NCBI GenBank assembly: GCA_946482345.1
Contig: CAMLRJ010000130.1
Coordinates: forward strand, 1 to 8,144
Length of the DNA: 8,144 bases
Source of the DNA: an uncultured Cellvibrio sp.
GTDB taxonomy: Bacteria; Pseudomonadota; Gammaproteobacteria; Pseudomonadales; Cellvibrionaceae
Direction of reading: 5' to 3'
The translations under genes and the position numbers were made by a program. Of this stretch, positions 1 to 6,186 are shown piece after piece. The notes beneath the pieces are model-generated. The model was not told where the DNA came from. It did not search any database and saw nothing but the letters and a program-made list of their open reading frames with translations. Position 1 is the first letter of the stretch; each line of letters starts with the position of its first letter.

Positions 1-661
1 ATCCATCCAGATTATTCATAATTTCTGCAGCAACTTTATAACCGCCCATGGCTTTGGTTTGCGATGAAGCATTACCGGAAAATTGTTTTTCAAGAATATC
101 GTTCAACTCTTGCAAGGCTTGCGGTTGTACTGTGTCCAGCGATGCAACCCGCATCATAATATCGAGGCGAACTTTTTCGGGGAAAAACGATAAAATTTGT
201 GCAGATTGATCAGCATCCAGATAGGCGATCACAATTGCCTGAATTTGCGGGTGTTCGTTACGAATCATGTCGGCAATTGAACGTGAATCCATCCATTTCA
301 AGGTATCAAGGCCAGTGGTATTACCACCTAACAAAATCCGATCAATCAAACTGTTGGCCTTGTCATCACCCAATGCTGTCACCAACATTTTGCGAATGTA
401 ATTATCAGTCCCTATGCCCAAACCGGTTAAATTTCGGACCTCTTCAAAAAAATTTCCAATGACCGATTGCACTTCAACTTGTTGCACATTTTGCAATGCC
501 GTCATAGCAGTACCCAAACGCTGTACTTCTTTTGGCCCCATATGTTTTAAAATTTCAGCTGCGTCCTGCTCACCTAATGACATTAATAAAATGGCGGCCT
601 GATCCAAATATCGCAATTTGGTTTTGGATTTTTCTGCAGGAGCATTTTTTTCATTAGTCAT
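1..661 (-). CDS. fliG: Flagellar motor switch protein FliG (N-terminal 220 residues, cut by the window edge)
   Basis: FliG is a rotor protein of the switch complex. It sits on the cytoplasmic face of the MS ring, binds FliF through its N-terminal domain, and carries the torque-generating charges in its C-terminal domain. The 220 visible residues cover the N-terminal domain and much of the middle domain; the well-known EHPQ motif of the middle domain is at residues 136-139. The charged C-terminal torque helix lies beyond position 1 and cannot be judged; pseudomonad FliG is about 340 residues. The start is the ATG at 659-661, preceded by a GGTGA-type ribosome site about 6 nt upstream. This start overlaps the end of fliF by 8 bp, which points to translational coupling of two proteins that bind each other. 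It is the last visible gene of the fliE-fliF-fliG operon. No frameshift is seen. Confidence 0.96.
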   Translation of the reverse strand, partial: MTNEKNAPAEKSKTKLRYLDQAAILLMSLGEQDAAEILKHMGPKEVQRLGTAMTALQNVQQVEVQSVIGNFFEEVRNLTGLGIGTDNYIRKMLVTALGDDKANSLIDRILLGGNTTGLDTLKWMDSRSIADMIRNEHPQIQAIVIAYLDADQSAQILSFFPEKVRLDIMMRVASLDTVQPQALQELNDILEKQFSGNASSQTKAMGGYKVAAEIMNNLDG

Positions 662-2351
662 CGCGATTCACCCACTTTTTAACGACTTGTGCAACACGGC
701 CCGGATCATCAGCAATAAGACCTTTAATAGCTGTAATTTGATGTTCGTAGCTATTTTCCGGGCCAGGTAACATCAGCGCACTGCCACCGGTAAGAGTGAC
801 GGTTTCATCCGACATACCATCCATACCCACTGTTCCTGCAGCCTCCAGTGCTGCCAATTGACGCGCTTCTTCCTGCTCGGCAATAGCGCCACCTTGTCGC
901 GACAAACCTTTGAATATCGGACGCAATATTCCAAATACGACAACCAAAAATACAATCACACTTGCCAGCATTTTGATGTTCGACAGCAACCAGGTTTGCC
1001 ACCAGGGTGTTTCCTCTATTTGCTCCTCTGCCAGCTCCGGCACGCCAATAAAAGGCGTATTCAATACATTCACACTATCGCCACGTATTGCACTAAAACC
1101 CACGGCGTCTCTCACCAGTATAGTCAAACGATTCAGTTCTTCATCAGTCCAGGGTGTGCGAACAGTTTCTTCATCTTCATTGACCGTCACTTTGTCATCC
1201 ACCACCACCGCAACGGTTAAACGTTTTAACGTACCTTGCTGATGTTTTGTATAACTGACAGTTCTATCCAATTCAAAATTACGCGTCGCTTGTTCACGAT
1301 TGTTGGTGGGAGGTTTTGCAACAATCGGTTGGCCAGTTGCAGGATCAATTTGTTCCGGCGCTTGTACATTGGTACCAGGAGGTTGATTGGTGAGTGCACC
1401 GGGAATTCCACCGGCAGAATCACCACCGGTTTTCACTTCTTGCAATGTTTGTTCGCTGCGCACCGCAGGTAAATCAGGATTAAATACTTCTGCTGCTTGT
1501 TCAACCGCAGTGAAATCAATATCAGCGCTGACTTCCGCTTTAAATTTTCCCGAACCAATTACTGGCTCCAAAATACTGTTGATACGTTTGATAACACTGT
1601 TTTCCACCTCTTCAGAATATTGATGTTGTTTACTGGCTAATAATAATTCTGTGCTGTCTTCACCGGTTGATAATAAATTGCCGTGTTGATCAACCACTGT
1701 AACATCGGCCATTTTCATATCAGGTACAGAAGAAGCTACCAAATTCATAATCGCTTTTACTTGTGCAGGATCAACACTGCGCCCTGCAAATAATTCAACA
1801 AAAACTGATGCGGTAGGTTTGGCAGCATCGCGCACAAAAACAGTTTTTTTCGGAATAGCCAAATGCACACGTGCACTGCGAATGGATGTGATATTGGTGA
1901 TGGTTCGCGCCAATTCACCTTCAATACTGCGTTGGTAGCGCGTGTTTTCAATAAATTGACTGGTACCCAATGGCTGTTCTTTATCCATTAATTCAAAACC
2001 AACATTGGCATCACCCGGCATTCCAAATTCTGCCAATTTCAAACGCGCCATGTGGACATCATCAGACTCGACTAACAAAGAACCTGTGCGTTCATCCAAT
2101 TTATATTTAATTTGATTTTGATCGAGCACATCTATGACATTATTCATATCCATATGATCCATACGACCATAAAGCGGACGATAATCACTGCCCATAATCA
2201 TAAAAACGGCTGCAACACCCGCCGCAACACTGGCAGCCAATGTGATCATCAAACCGACTTGCCGCAATAAATTCAAATTGCTGAAGCCTTCCAGAAAATC
2301 TCCACTGACTTTTGCTTTCGCTGGCATATTGTGTTCTGCTGCGGCTGCCAT
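654..2351 (-). CDS. fliF: Flagellar MS-ring protein FliF
   Basis: FliF forms the MS ring in the inner membrane, the base on which the flagellar export gate and rotor assemble. The 565-residue protein has the family layout: a short cytoplasmic N-terminus; a first membrane segment at about residues 32-54; a large periplasmic region with the YscJ/FliF ring-building domains from about 55 to 455; a second membrane segment at about 461-476; and a cytoplasmic tail. The acidic/hydrophobic end of the tail (about residues 537-565, with the ITAIKGLIADDPGRVA stretch) is the FliG-binding part in known FliF proteins. The length is slightly below the roughly 600 residues of the Pseudomonas protein; the region of about 300-350, rich in Pro, Gly, Gln and Thr, is the variable periplasmic linker. 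The ATG start has GGAG 7 nt upstream. fliE ends 47 bp before it, and fliG overlaps its stop. Confidence 0.97.
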   Translation of the reverse strand: MAAAAEHNMPAKAKVSGDFLEGFSNLNLLRQVGLMITLAASVAAGVAAVFMIMGSDYRPLYGRMDHMDMNNVIDVLDQNQIKYKLDERTGSLLVESDDVHMARLKLAEFGMPGDANVGFELMDKEQPLGTSQFIENTRYQRSIEGELARTITNITSIRSARVHLAIPKKTVFVRDAAKPTASVFVELFAGRSVDPAQVKAIMNLVASSVPDMKMADVTVVDQHGNLLSTGEDSTELLLASKQHQYSEEVENSVIKRINSILEPVIGSGKFKAEVSADIDFTAVEQAAEVFNPDLPAVRSEQTLQEVKTGGDSAGGIPGALTNQPPGTNVQAPEQIDPATGQPIVAKPPTNNREQATRNFELDRTVSYTKHQQGTLKRLTVAVVVDDKVTVNEDEETVRTPWTDEELNRLTILVRDAVGFSAIRGDSVNVLNTPFIGVPELAEEQIEETPWWQTWLLSNIKMLASVIVFLVVVFGILRPIFKGLSRQGGAIAEQEEARQLAALEAAGTVGMDGMSDETVTLTGGSALMLPGPENSYEHQITAIKGLIADDPGRVAQVVKKWVNRDD

Positions 2352-2398
2352 TTTATTTCTCCAATTGACTCATTTCGAAAAAATTTTTTGATAAAAAA

Positions 2399-2773
2399 TC
2401 AAATCGGCATATTCATTACATCACGATAAGCTTCAACCAATTTATTACGCACTTGCACCATTGCCTGAAATGACACAGAGGCTTTTTGCGATGCAATCAT
2501 CACATCAGTAATATCCACGCCCGCCACACCCTTTTCATAAGCTTCTGCCATAGCACTGGATTTCTTTTGCACATCATTCACTTTGTTAATGGCTTGTGAC
2601 ATCAAATCACCAAAACTCGGCGTCTGATTCACTTGATCGACTTTAACCGCACCCGTGGTTAAAAAAGGATTCACATCTGTGGGATTAATCGCAGGACGCT
2701 GGAAGACCTGAGTCTGCGCTTTTAATGAACGCATATCTGTCAAAAGACGATTGATATCTACTCTGTCAGTCAT
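2399..2773 (-). CDS. fliE: Flagellar hook-basal body protein FliE
   Basis: FliE is the small protein joining the MS ring and export gate to the proximal rod. The C-terminal part (residues 85-124, with [20 protein letters not shown] followed by an [18 protein letters not shown] end) is the conserved FliE core, which packs as helices in the rod. The N-terminal 50 residues are variable. I place the start at the ATG at 2771-2773, giving 124 residues, because GGGAG lies 8 nt upstream (2782-2786). The same frame stays open to 2836, but that longer start would overlap the -12 element of the sigma54 promoter at 2830-2845, so the transcript would not include it. Pseudomonas FliE is about 109 residues, so the shorter form also fits the family better. 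fliE is the first gene of fliE-fliF-fliG. In Pseudomonas this operon is a class III set switched on by phosphorylated FleR. Confidence 0.93.
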   Translation of the reverse strand: MTDRVDINRLLTDMRSLKAQTQVFQRPAINPTDVNPFLTTGAVKVDQVNQTPSFGDLMSQAINKVNDVQKKSSAMAEAYEKGVAGVDITDVMIASQKASVSFQAMVQVRNKLVEAYRDVMNMPI

Positions 2774-2829
2774 AACCTTTACTCCCATCACGCCAATAAT
2801 TTGGCAAGTCATAGATTTGTATAGGTTAT

Positions 2830-2845
2830 TGCACAAAGCAGGCCA
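2830..2845 (-). promoter_or_regulatory. Sigma54 (RpoN) promoter of fliEFG
   Basis: The minus strand reads TGGCCTGCTTTGTGCA. The GG (-24) and GC (-12) pairs are separated by exactly 10 nt, as sigma54 requires, and TGGC and TGCA match the consensus TGGCAC-N5-TTGCA. Transcription would start near 2819, about 45 nt before the chosen fliE ATG. Position and neighbours (fleR directly upstream, and fliE as a known FleR/RpoN target in Pseudomonas) support the call. The -24 box deviates at two bases after TGGC, so strength may be moderate. No FleR-binding site could be identified with confidence. Confidence 0.7.
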
Positions 2846-2898
2846 GTTTTTGCCGCCGGAAAGGGTTTGCCATTTTATCGCTGGTAAATCTTTTGGAG

Positions 2899-3109
2899 AT
2901 TTTAAATCCCCCCTAACCCCCCTTTTTCAAAGTGGGGAACGACTCCCTGTTTTTAAATTATCAATTGAATTGTAAAGAGTTAATGTTATTGAGATATCGA
3001 CAAATAAATAGAATTATTTTTCTCTTACAAAGGGGATTTAAAACAATCTCTTAAAAAAGTGATATCTGTCCCCCACTTTGAAAAAGGGGGGTTAGGGGGG
3101 ATTTAAAAT
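2899..3109. mobile_element. MITE-like element with perfect 39-bp terminal inverted repeats
   Basis: Positions 2899-2937 and 3071-3109 are exact reverse complements over 39 bp: ATTTTAAAT, two runs of six C separated by TAA, five T, then CAAAGTGGGG. A 133-bp AT-rich spacer without a credible gene lies between them. Inside the spacer, GGGGATTTAAAA at 3032-3043 repeats the outer end of the right arm, so the element looks composite or partly decayed. Repeats of this C-run/T-run type are scattered through many bacterial genomes and often give spurious [12 protein letters not shown] peptides when translated; a short plus-strand frame here does exactly that. No transposase is present and no clear target duplication was found. 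It fills most of the fleR-fliE gap (fleR stop at 3128, fliE promoter at 2845). It may add a long RNA hairpin after fleR, but no normal terminator with a U-tract is seen. Confidence 0.75.
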
Positions 3110-3127
3110 GTCAGAACAAAAAAACCA

Positions 3128-4567
3128 TCACTCCGTAATCGCAAAGCCCTCTTCACGCAATCTCGCAATTTTATAACGCAGTGTTCTCGCACTGATTCCC
3201 AAACGTTCAGCCGTATTTTTTCGGCTGCCACCTTCCAGACGTAAGGTATTCATAATAATTTCATATTCGCGTTGGCGCAGATCGTCACCTAATTGTTGTG
3301 CCGAATTACTGACAGTTTCTGTTACCGCATGCGGAATGTGAAATGTTGGCATTAAAACATCAGGCACTCGGGTTGTTGCCGGGAAATCATTTGAAATTGC
3401 CATAGTTTGTGCAATATCCAATCCCAAATCTTCTGCCTGAATCACATGCCCCGTTTGTAAAATCAAGGCGCGCTGCATGGTGTTATCCAATTCACGAACA
3501 TTGCCTGGCCAGGAATAAGATAACAAGGCTTGTTGTGCAGAAGGTGACAAATTCATGCCGCGACGATTTTGTTTTTGCGCATGTTTTTGTAACAGTTTTT
3601 CAGCCAGGGGCACAATATCTTCCGGGCGTTCACGCAAAGGTAACCAGCGCAATGGCATAACACTTAAACGATAATACAAATCTTCACGAAATTTTCCGGC
3701 GATGACTTCACTGCGCATATCGCGGTTGGAGGTTGCAATGACTCTTACATCTAACTTAATGGTTTTGCGTCCACCCAAACGTTCCACCTCACGCTCTTGT
3801 AATACGCGCAATAATTTGGCTTGCAAACCTATATCCATTTCAGAAATTTCATCGAGCAACAAAGTGCCACCATTGGCCTGTTCAAATTTTCCGGGCGTGC
3901 TGGCATGCGCACCTGTGTAGGCACCTTTTTCATAACCGAATAACATGGCTTCCAACATATTTTCCGGAATCGCGGCGCAGTTAATGGCAATAAAGGGTTG
4001 ATTACGACGAGTGGAATGTTCATGAATATAACGCGCCAATACTTCTTTACCTGTTCCTGACTCGCCAAGAATTAATACTGTTGAATCGGAAACAGCAACA
4101 CGTTGAGCCAATTGCAATAATTGTTTACTGGCCGCCGCTGACACCACAGGTTCATCACCCACCAATTGCGCAACTCCCAAATGGCGCGCAATGGTTTCAA
4201 CCAGAATATTGGGTGCAAAAGGTTTTACCAAATAATCTACAGCGCCATTTTTAATCGCATCAACTGATTCACTGACGCTCGCATAAGCCGTAATTAAAAT
4301 CACCGGAATATGTGGATAATCGACTTTGACATGACGTAATAATTCGTGACCACTCATGCCGCCCATATTCACATCGGAAACCATCAGTGCTATGTCATTT
4401 TGCATGGCCAATTCTTTCAGTGCATCTTCAGCGCTATTGACGGCAGTGACTTGATAATCTGCCAATTGCAAAGTATCCACCAACGCTTCACGAAGGTTGT
4501 TGTCATCTTCAACCACCAATACATTGATGCTCGGTTGAGTATTCATTTTTTGCATAGCCAGCGCCAT
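3128..4567 (-). CDS. fleR: Sigma54-dependent flagellar response regulator FleR (FlrC)
   Basis: FleR is the response regulator partner of FleS and activates sigma54 promoters of basal-body and hook genes. Three domains are seen. The receiver domain (about residues 14-130) has the acidic pocket E20-D21-D22, phospho-acceptor D65, T93 and K115, all intact, so it should be phosphorylatable. The AAA+ domain (about 145-375) has Walker A GESGTGKE at 168-175, the sigma54-contacting loop as GAYTGA (215-220, Tyr where most have Phe), and Walker B GGTLLLDE around 233-240. A Fis-type helix-turn-helix lies at about 446-474. The length of 479 residues fits the family. The ATG start has GAGGTGA 5 nt upstream; later Met codons at residues 5 and 8 are less well placed. 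It follows fleS by 48 bp and is very probably co-transcribed with it. The gene is intact; next along its transcription direction are the inverted-repeat element and fliE, a probable target. Confidence 0.96.
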   Translation of the reverse strand: MALAMQKMNTQPSINVLVVEDDNNLREALVDTLQLADYQVTAVNSAEDALKELAMQNDIALMVSDVNMGGMSGHELLRHVKVDYPHIPVILITAYASVSESVDAIKNGAVDYLVKPFAPNILVETIARHLGVAQLVGDEPVVSAAASKQLLQLAQRVAVSDSTVLILGESGTGKEVLARYIHEHSTRRNQPFIAINCAAIPENMLEAMLFGYEKGAYTGAHASTPGKFEQANGGTLLLDEISEMDIGLQAKLLRVLQEREVERLGGRKTIKLDVRVIATSNRDMRSEVIAGKFREDLYYRLSVMPLRWLPLRERPEDIVPLAEKLLQKHAQKQNRRGMNLSPSAQQALLSYSWPGNVRELDNTMQRALILQTGHVIQAEDLGLDIAQTMAISNDFPATTRVPDVLMPTFHIPHAVTETVSNSAQQLGDDLRQREYEIIMNTLRLEGGSRKNTAERLGISARTLRYKIARLREEGFAITE

Positions 4568-4615
4568 GATGTCACCTCGTTTTTTTGTACCTTAGTGTTC
4601 GGTACTTCACCATCA

Positions 4616-5842
4616 TTAATAATTCACCAGCGGTAGCAATAGATTGGCACAAGTGCCCTGCCCCGCTTGCGATTCCAATAAAAATTCGCCTGAATGTGCG
4701 CGCACAACTGCTTGCACCACACTTAAACCCAAACCGGTTCCTTGCGATTTGGTTGTCACAAATAAATCACCAGCCTTCGCCAGAATGTCAGGCGACATAC
4801 CGGGGCCTTTGTCTGAAATTTGAATAATTAATTGCGCATTTTTTTCTGATTTTTTTAGCTTGAATGCAACACACAATTGCGCATCACGTTCAACCGCTTG
4901 AATAGCGTTATTGACCAGATTAAGCAAAGCACCGATCAAGGCATCGCGATTACACTGGATATAATATTCACCCGCCTGATTATCCCATTCACAGGTTGAA
5001 TGGCTGCTCATTAAAACCGCTTCCATCGATTCACTCAGTGATTGTTCCAATTCATTGACACTGATCATATCGTTTAACGGCAATTCTCCTTTTACATAGA
5101 ACAGCATGTCTTGAATTTGTCGTTCAATGTTGTGTAAACGGGATAAGACTTTTTCAGAAAATTGTTGCTGTTTTTCTGCATCCAGTTTGCCATCACATAA
5201 ATGCCCGGCGTACAACATGGCAGCCGATAAAGGTGTGCGAATTTGATGCGCCAAAGCGCTCATCATTTTGCCTAAAGCAGACAGACGTTCATGACGACTT
5301 AATTCACTTTGTAAGCGGCGGGTTTCGGTTTGATCGGTCAATAAAATAATTTGACCATCTTCACCCAAATTGCGCGTTTGAAAACTGATGCGACGACCAT
5401 CGCGCAATGACACTTCATGCCCATCATCCTGACGCGGTGCAAAACTGCGTTGAATGACATCGCGCCACAATTCACCTTCAAGCGGTTCACCCAATAATTC
5501 AATGGCAGCCGGGTTACATTCCGAGACATAACCTGATGAATCCAACACCACTACACCGCCCGGTAAAAAATTCAATAAACTTTCCAAACGGTGCGCTAAT
5601 TTTTCTTTTTCCGCTAATTCCTGCAAACGTTGATGGGTAACACTGCTGAGTTCCTGATTCAATTCAGTAACGCGGTTTTCCAATAGATAATAAGAATCCG
5701 CCAACTGTTGTGACATTTGATTAAACATATCAAAAGCAGCTTTAAGATCCTGATTTTTAGCGACAGTGTCCGCAGCCAAGCCTGTACTCAATGGCAGACT
5801 TTTGACATTTGTTGCGGAATTGGCCAGAGAAACCACCTGCAT
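4616..5842 (-). CDS. fleS: Flagellar sensor histidine kinase FleS (FlrB)
   Basis: FleS phosphorylates FleR in the flagellar cascade. No membrane segment is seen, so it is cytoplasmic, as known FleS/FlrB proteins are. Order of parts (residues from the ATG start): a helical, probably coiled-coil stretch at about 40-90; a PAS domain at about 87-175; a HisKA dimerisation helix with SALAHQIRTPLS and phospho-accepting H199; then the ATPase domain with N box NLVNNAIQAV (308-317), G1 DKGPGM (from 344) and G2 GTGLGL (368-373). The length of 408 residues is close to the roughly 400 of Pseudomonas FleS. I prefer the ATG at 5840-5842, which has a G-rich stretch (5847-5852) just upstream. A TTG at 5852-5854 would add four residues and has a weak AGG upstream, so the start is not fully settled. 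A sigma54 promoter lies 65 bp upstream, and fleR follows 48 bp downstream. Confidence 0.95.
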   Translation of the reverse strand: MQVVSLANSATNVKSLPLSTGLAADTVAKNQDLKAAFDMFNQMSQQLADSYYLLENRVTELNQELSSVTHQRLQELAEKEKLAHRLESLLNFLPGGVVVLDSSGYVSECNPAAIELLGEPLEGELWRDVIQRSFAPRQDDGHEVSLRDGRRISFQTRNLGEDGQIILLTDQTETRRLQSELSRHERLSALGKMMSALAHQIRTPLSAAMLYAGHLCDGKLDAEKQQQFSEKVLSRLHNIERQIQDMLFYVKGELPLNDMISVNELEQSLSESMEAVLMSSHSTCEWDNQAGEYYIQCNRDALIGALLNLVNNAIQAVERDAQLCVAFKLKKSEKNAQLIIQISDKGPGMSPDILAKAGDLFVTTKSQGTGLGLSVVQAVVRAHSGEFLLESQAGQGTCANLLLPLVNY

Positions 5843-5906
5843 AAATCCCCCCAAGATTGCCTGATCGCGTCAAGAATCCAACGCTTTCGTCGATTACAGG
5901 GGTAAT

Positions 5907-5922
5907 TGCAAGCCGGGTGCCA
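5907..5922 (-). promoter_or_regulatory. Sigma54 (RpoN) promoter of fleSR
   Basis: The minus strand reads TGGCACCCGGCTTGCA, an almost perfect match to TGGCAC-N5-TTGCA, with GG and GC exactly 10 nt apart. Initiation would be near 5896, about 54 nt before the fleS ATG. In Pseudomonas fleSR is an RpoN- and FleQ-dependent operon, and fleQ is the next gene upstream here. The -24 half lies within one arm of an inverted repeat (5913-5920 with 5959-5966). I saw no GTCA-N6-TGAC FleQ-type box in the 240 bp upstream, so the FleQ contact site is not identified. Confidence 0.85.
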
Positions 5923-5966
5923 AGATGGGAAAAAGATTGCCGCTATTGCGGTAATTACGCACCCGG
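5913..5966. repeat. Nested inverted repeat upstream of fleS
   Basis: The outer arms CCGGGTGC (5913-5920) and GCACCCGG (5959-5966) are perfect complements. Between them lies an inner hairpin, ATTGCCGC-TATT-GCGGTAAT (5936-5955), with one mismatch. The segment is flanked by an 8-bp direct repeat, AGAATCCA, at 5873-5880 and 5971-5978. The left outer arm contains most of the -24 box of the fleS promoter. It could be a remnant of a small mobile element, a protein-binding structure, or chance. No open frame in it looks real. Confidence 0.45.
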
Positions 5967-6009
5967 ATTTAGAATCCATCGAATTCCTAACAGAACATTG
6001 AATATCCAA

Positions 6010-6186
6010 ATGAACATGAAAACTGATGATGACGAAGAATCAAACAATACCAAATCGGGTTTGAGTGAACTCGAAGAGGTGTGGTTAATGGAGGCCCAAA
6101 AACGCTTGAATTTATATCGTGCAGGAAAAATGAAAACATACAAAATGGATGAAATATTTGATGATAATCACTCCATCACTTCCTGA
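6010..6186 (+). CDS. Orphan, probably truncated addiction-module antitoxin-like protein (PF09720/TIGR02574 type)
   Basis: This is the only plus-strand gene candidate. The 58 residues start at the ATG at 6010 (or 6016) and have an acidic N-terminus (KTDDDEE). Residues 23-53 follow the pattern of the C-terminal half of the small addiction-module antitoxin family: a Trp, then MEAQKR, LYRAGK, and MDEIF. Full family members are about 70-80 residues and have an N-terminal helix with an LPxxER-like motif, which is missing here. No ParE/RelE-type toxin follows: the frame runs 19 bp into the 3' end of fleQ, convergently, and its last residues are antisense to fleQ. No good ribosome site is seen. The same frame is open back to a TTG at 5857, but that part crosses the fleS promoter and looks non-coding. 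It is best read as a leftover of a toxin-antitoxin locus; expression is uncertain. The family assignment is from memory of its pattern. Confidence 0.5.
   Translation: MNMKTDDDEESNNTKSGLSELEEVWLMEAQKRLNLYRAGKMKTYKMDEIFDDNHSITS

Noticed and set aside
858..1242. Plus-strand frames of 110-120 codons opposite fliF
   Set aside because: They are shadows of a well-conserved FliF coding region, with no ribosome site or recognisable domain.
2774..2836. Longer FliE start adding 21 residues
   Set aside because: It begins inside the sigma54 promoter, has no ribosome site, and makes the protein longer than the family; the ATG at 2773 has GGGAG 8 nt upstream.
2751..2975. Plus-strand 74-codon frame over the inverted repeat
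   Set aside because: It is antisense to the fliE start and its SPLTPLFQ part is the typical spurious translation of the C-run repeat.
2899..3109. CRISPR array or rho-independent terminator for fleR
   Set aside because: There are only two main arms, in inverted rather than direct orientation, with a 133-bp loop and no U-tract directly after a compact stem.
5857..6009. N-terminal extension of the antitoxin-like frame from a TTG at 5857
   Set aside because: The stretch contains the fleS sigma54 promoter and an inverted repeat, lacks a ribosome site, and resembles no protein I know.
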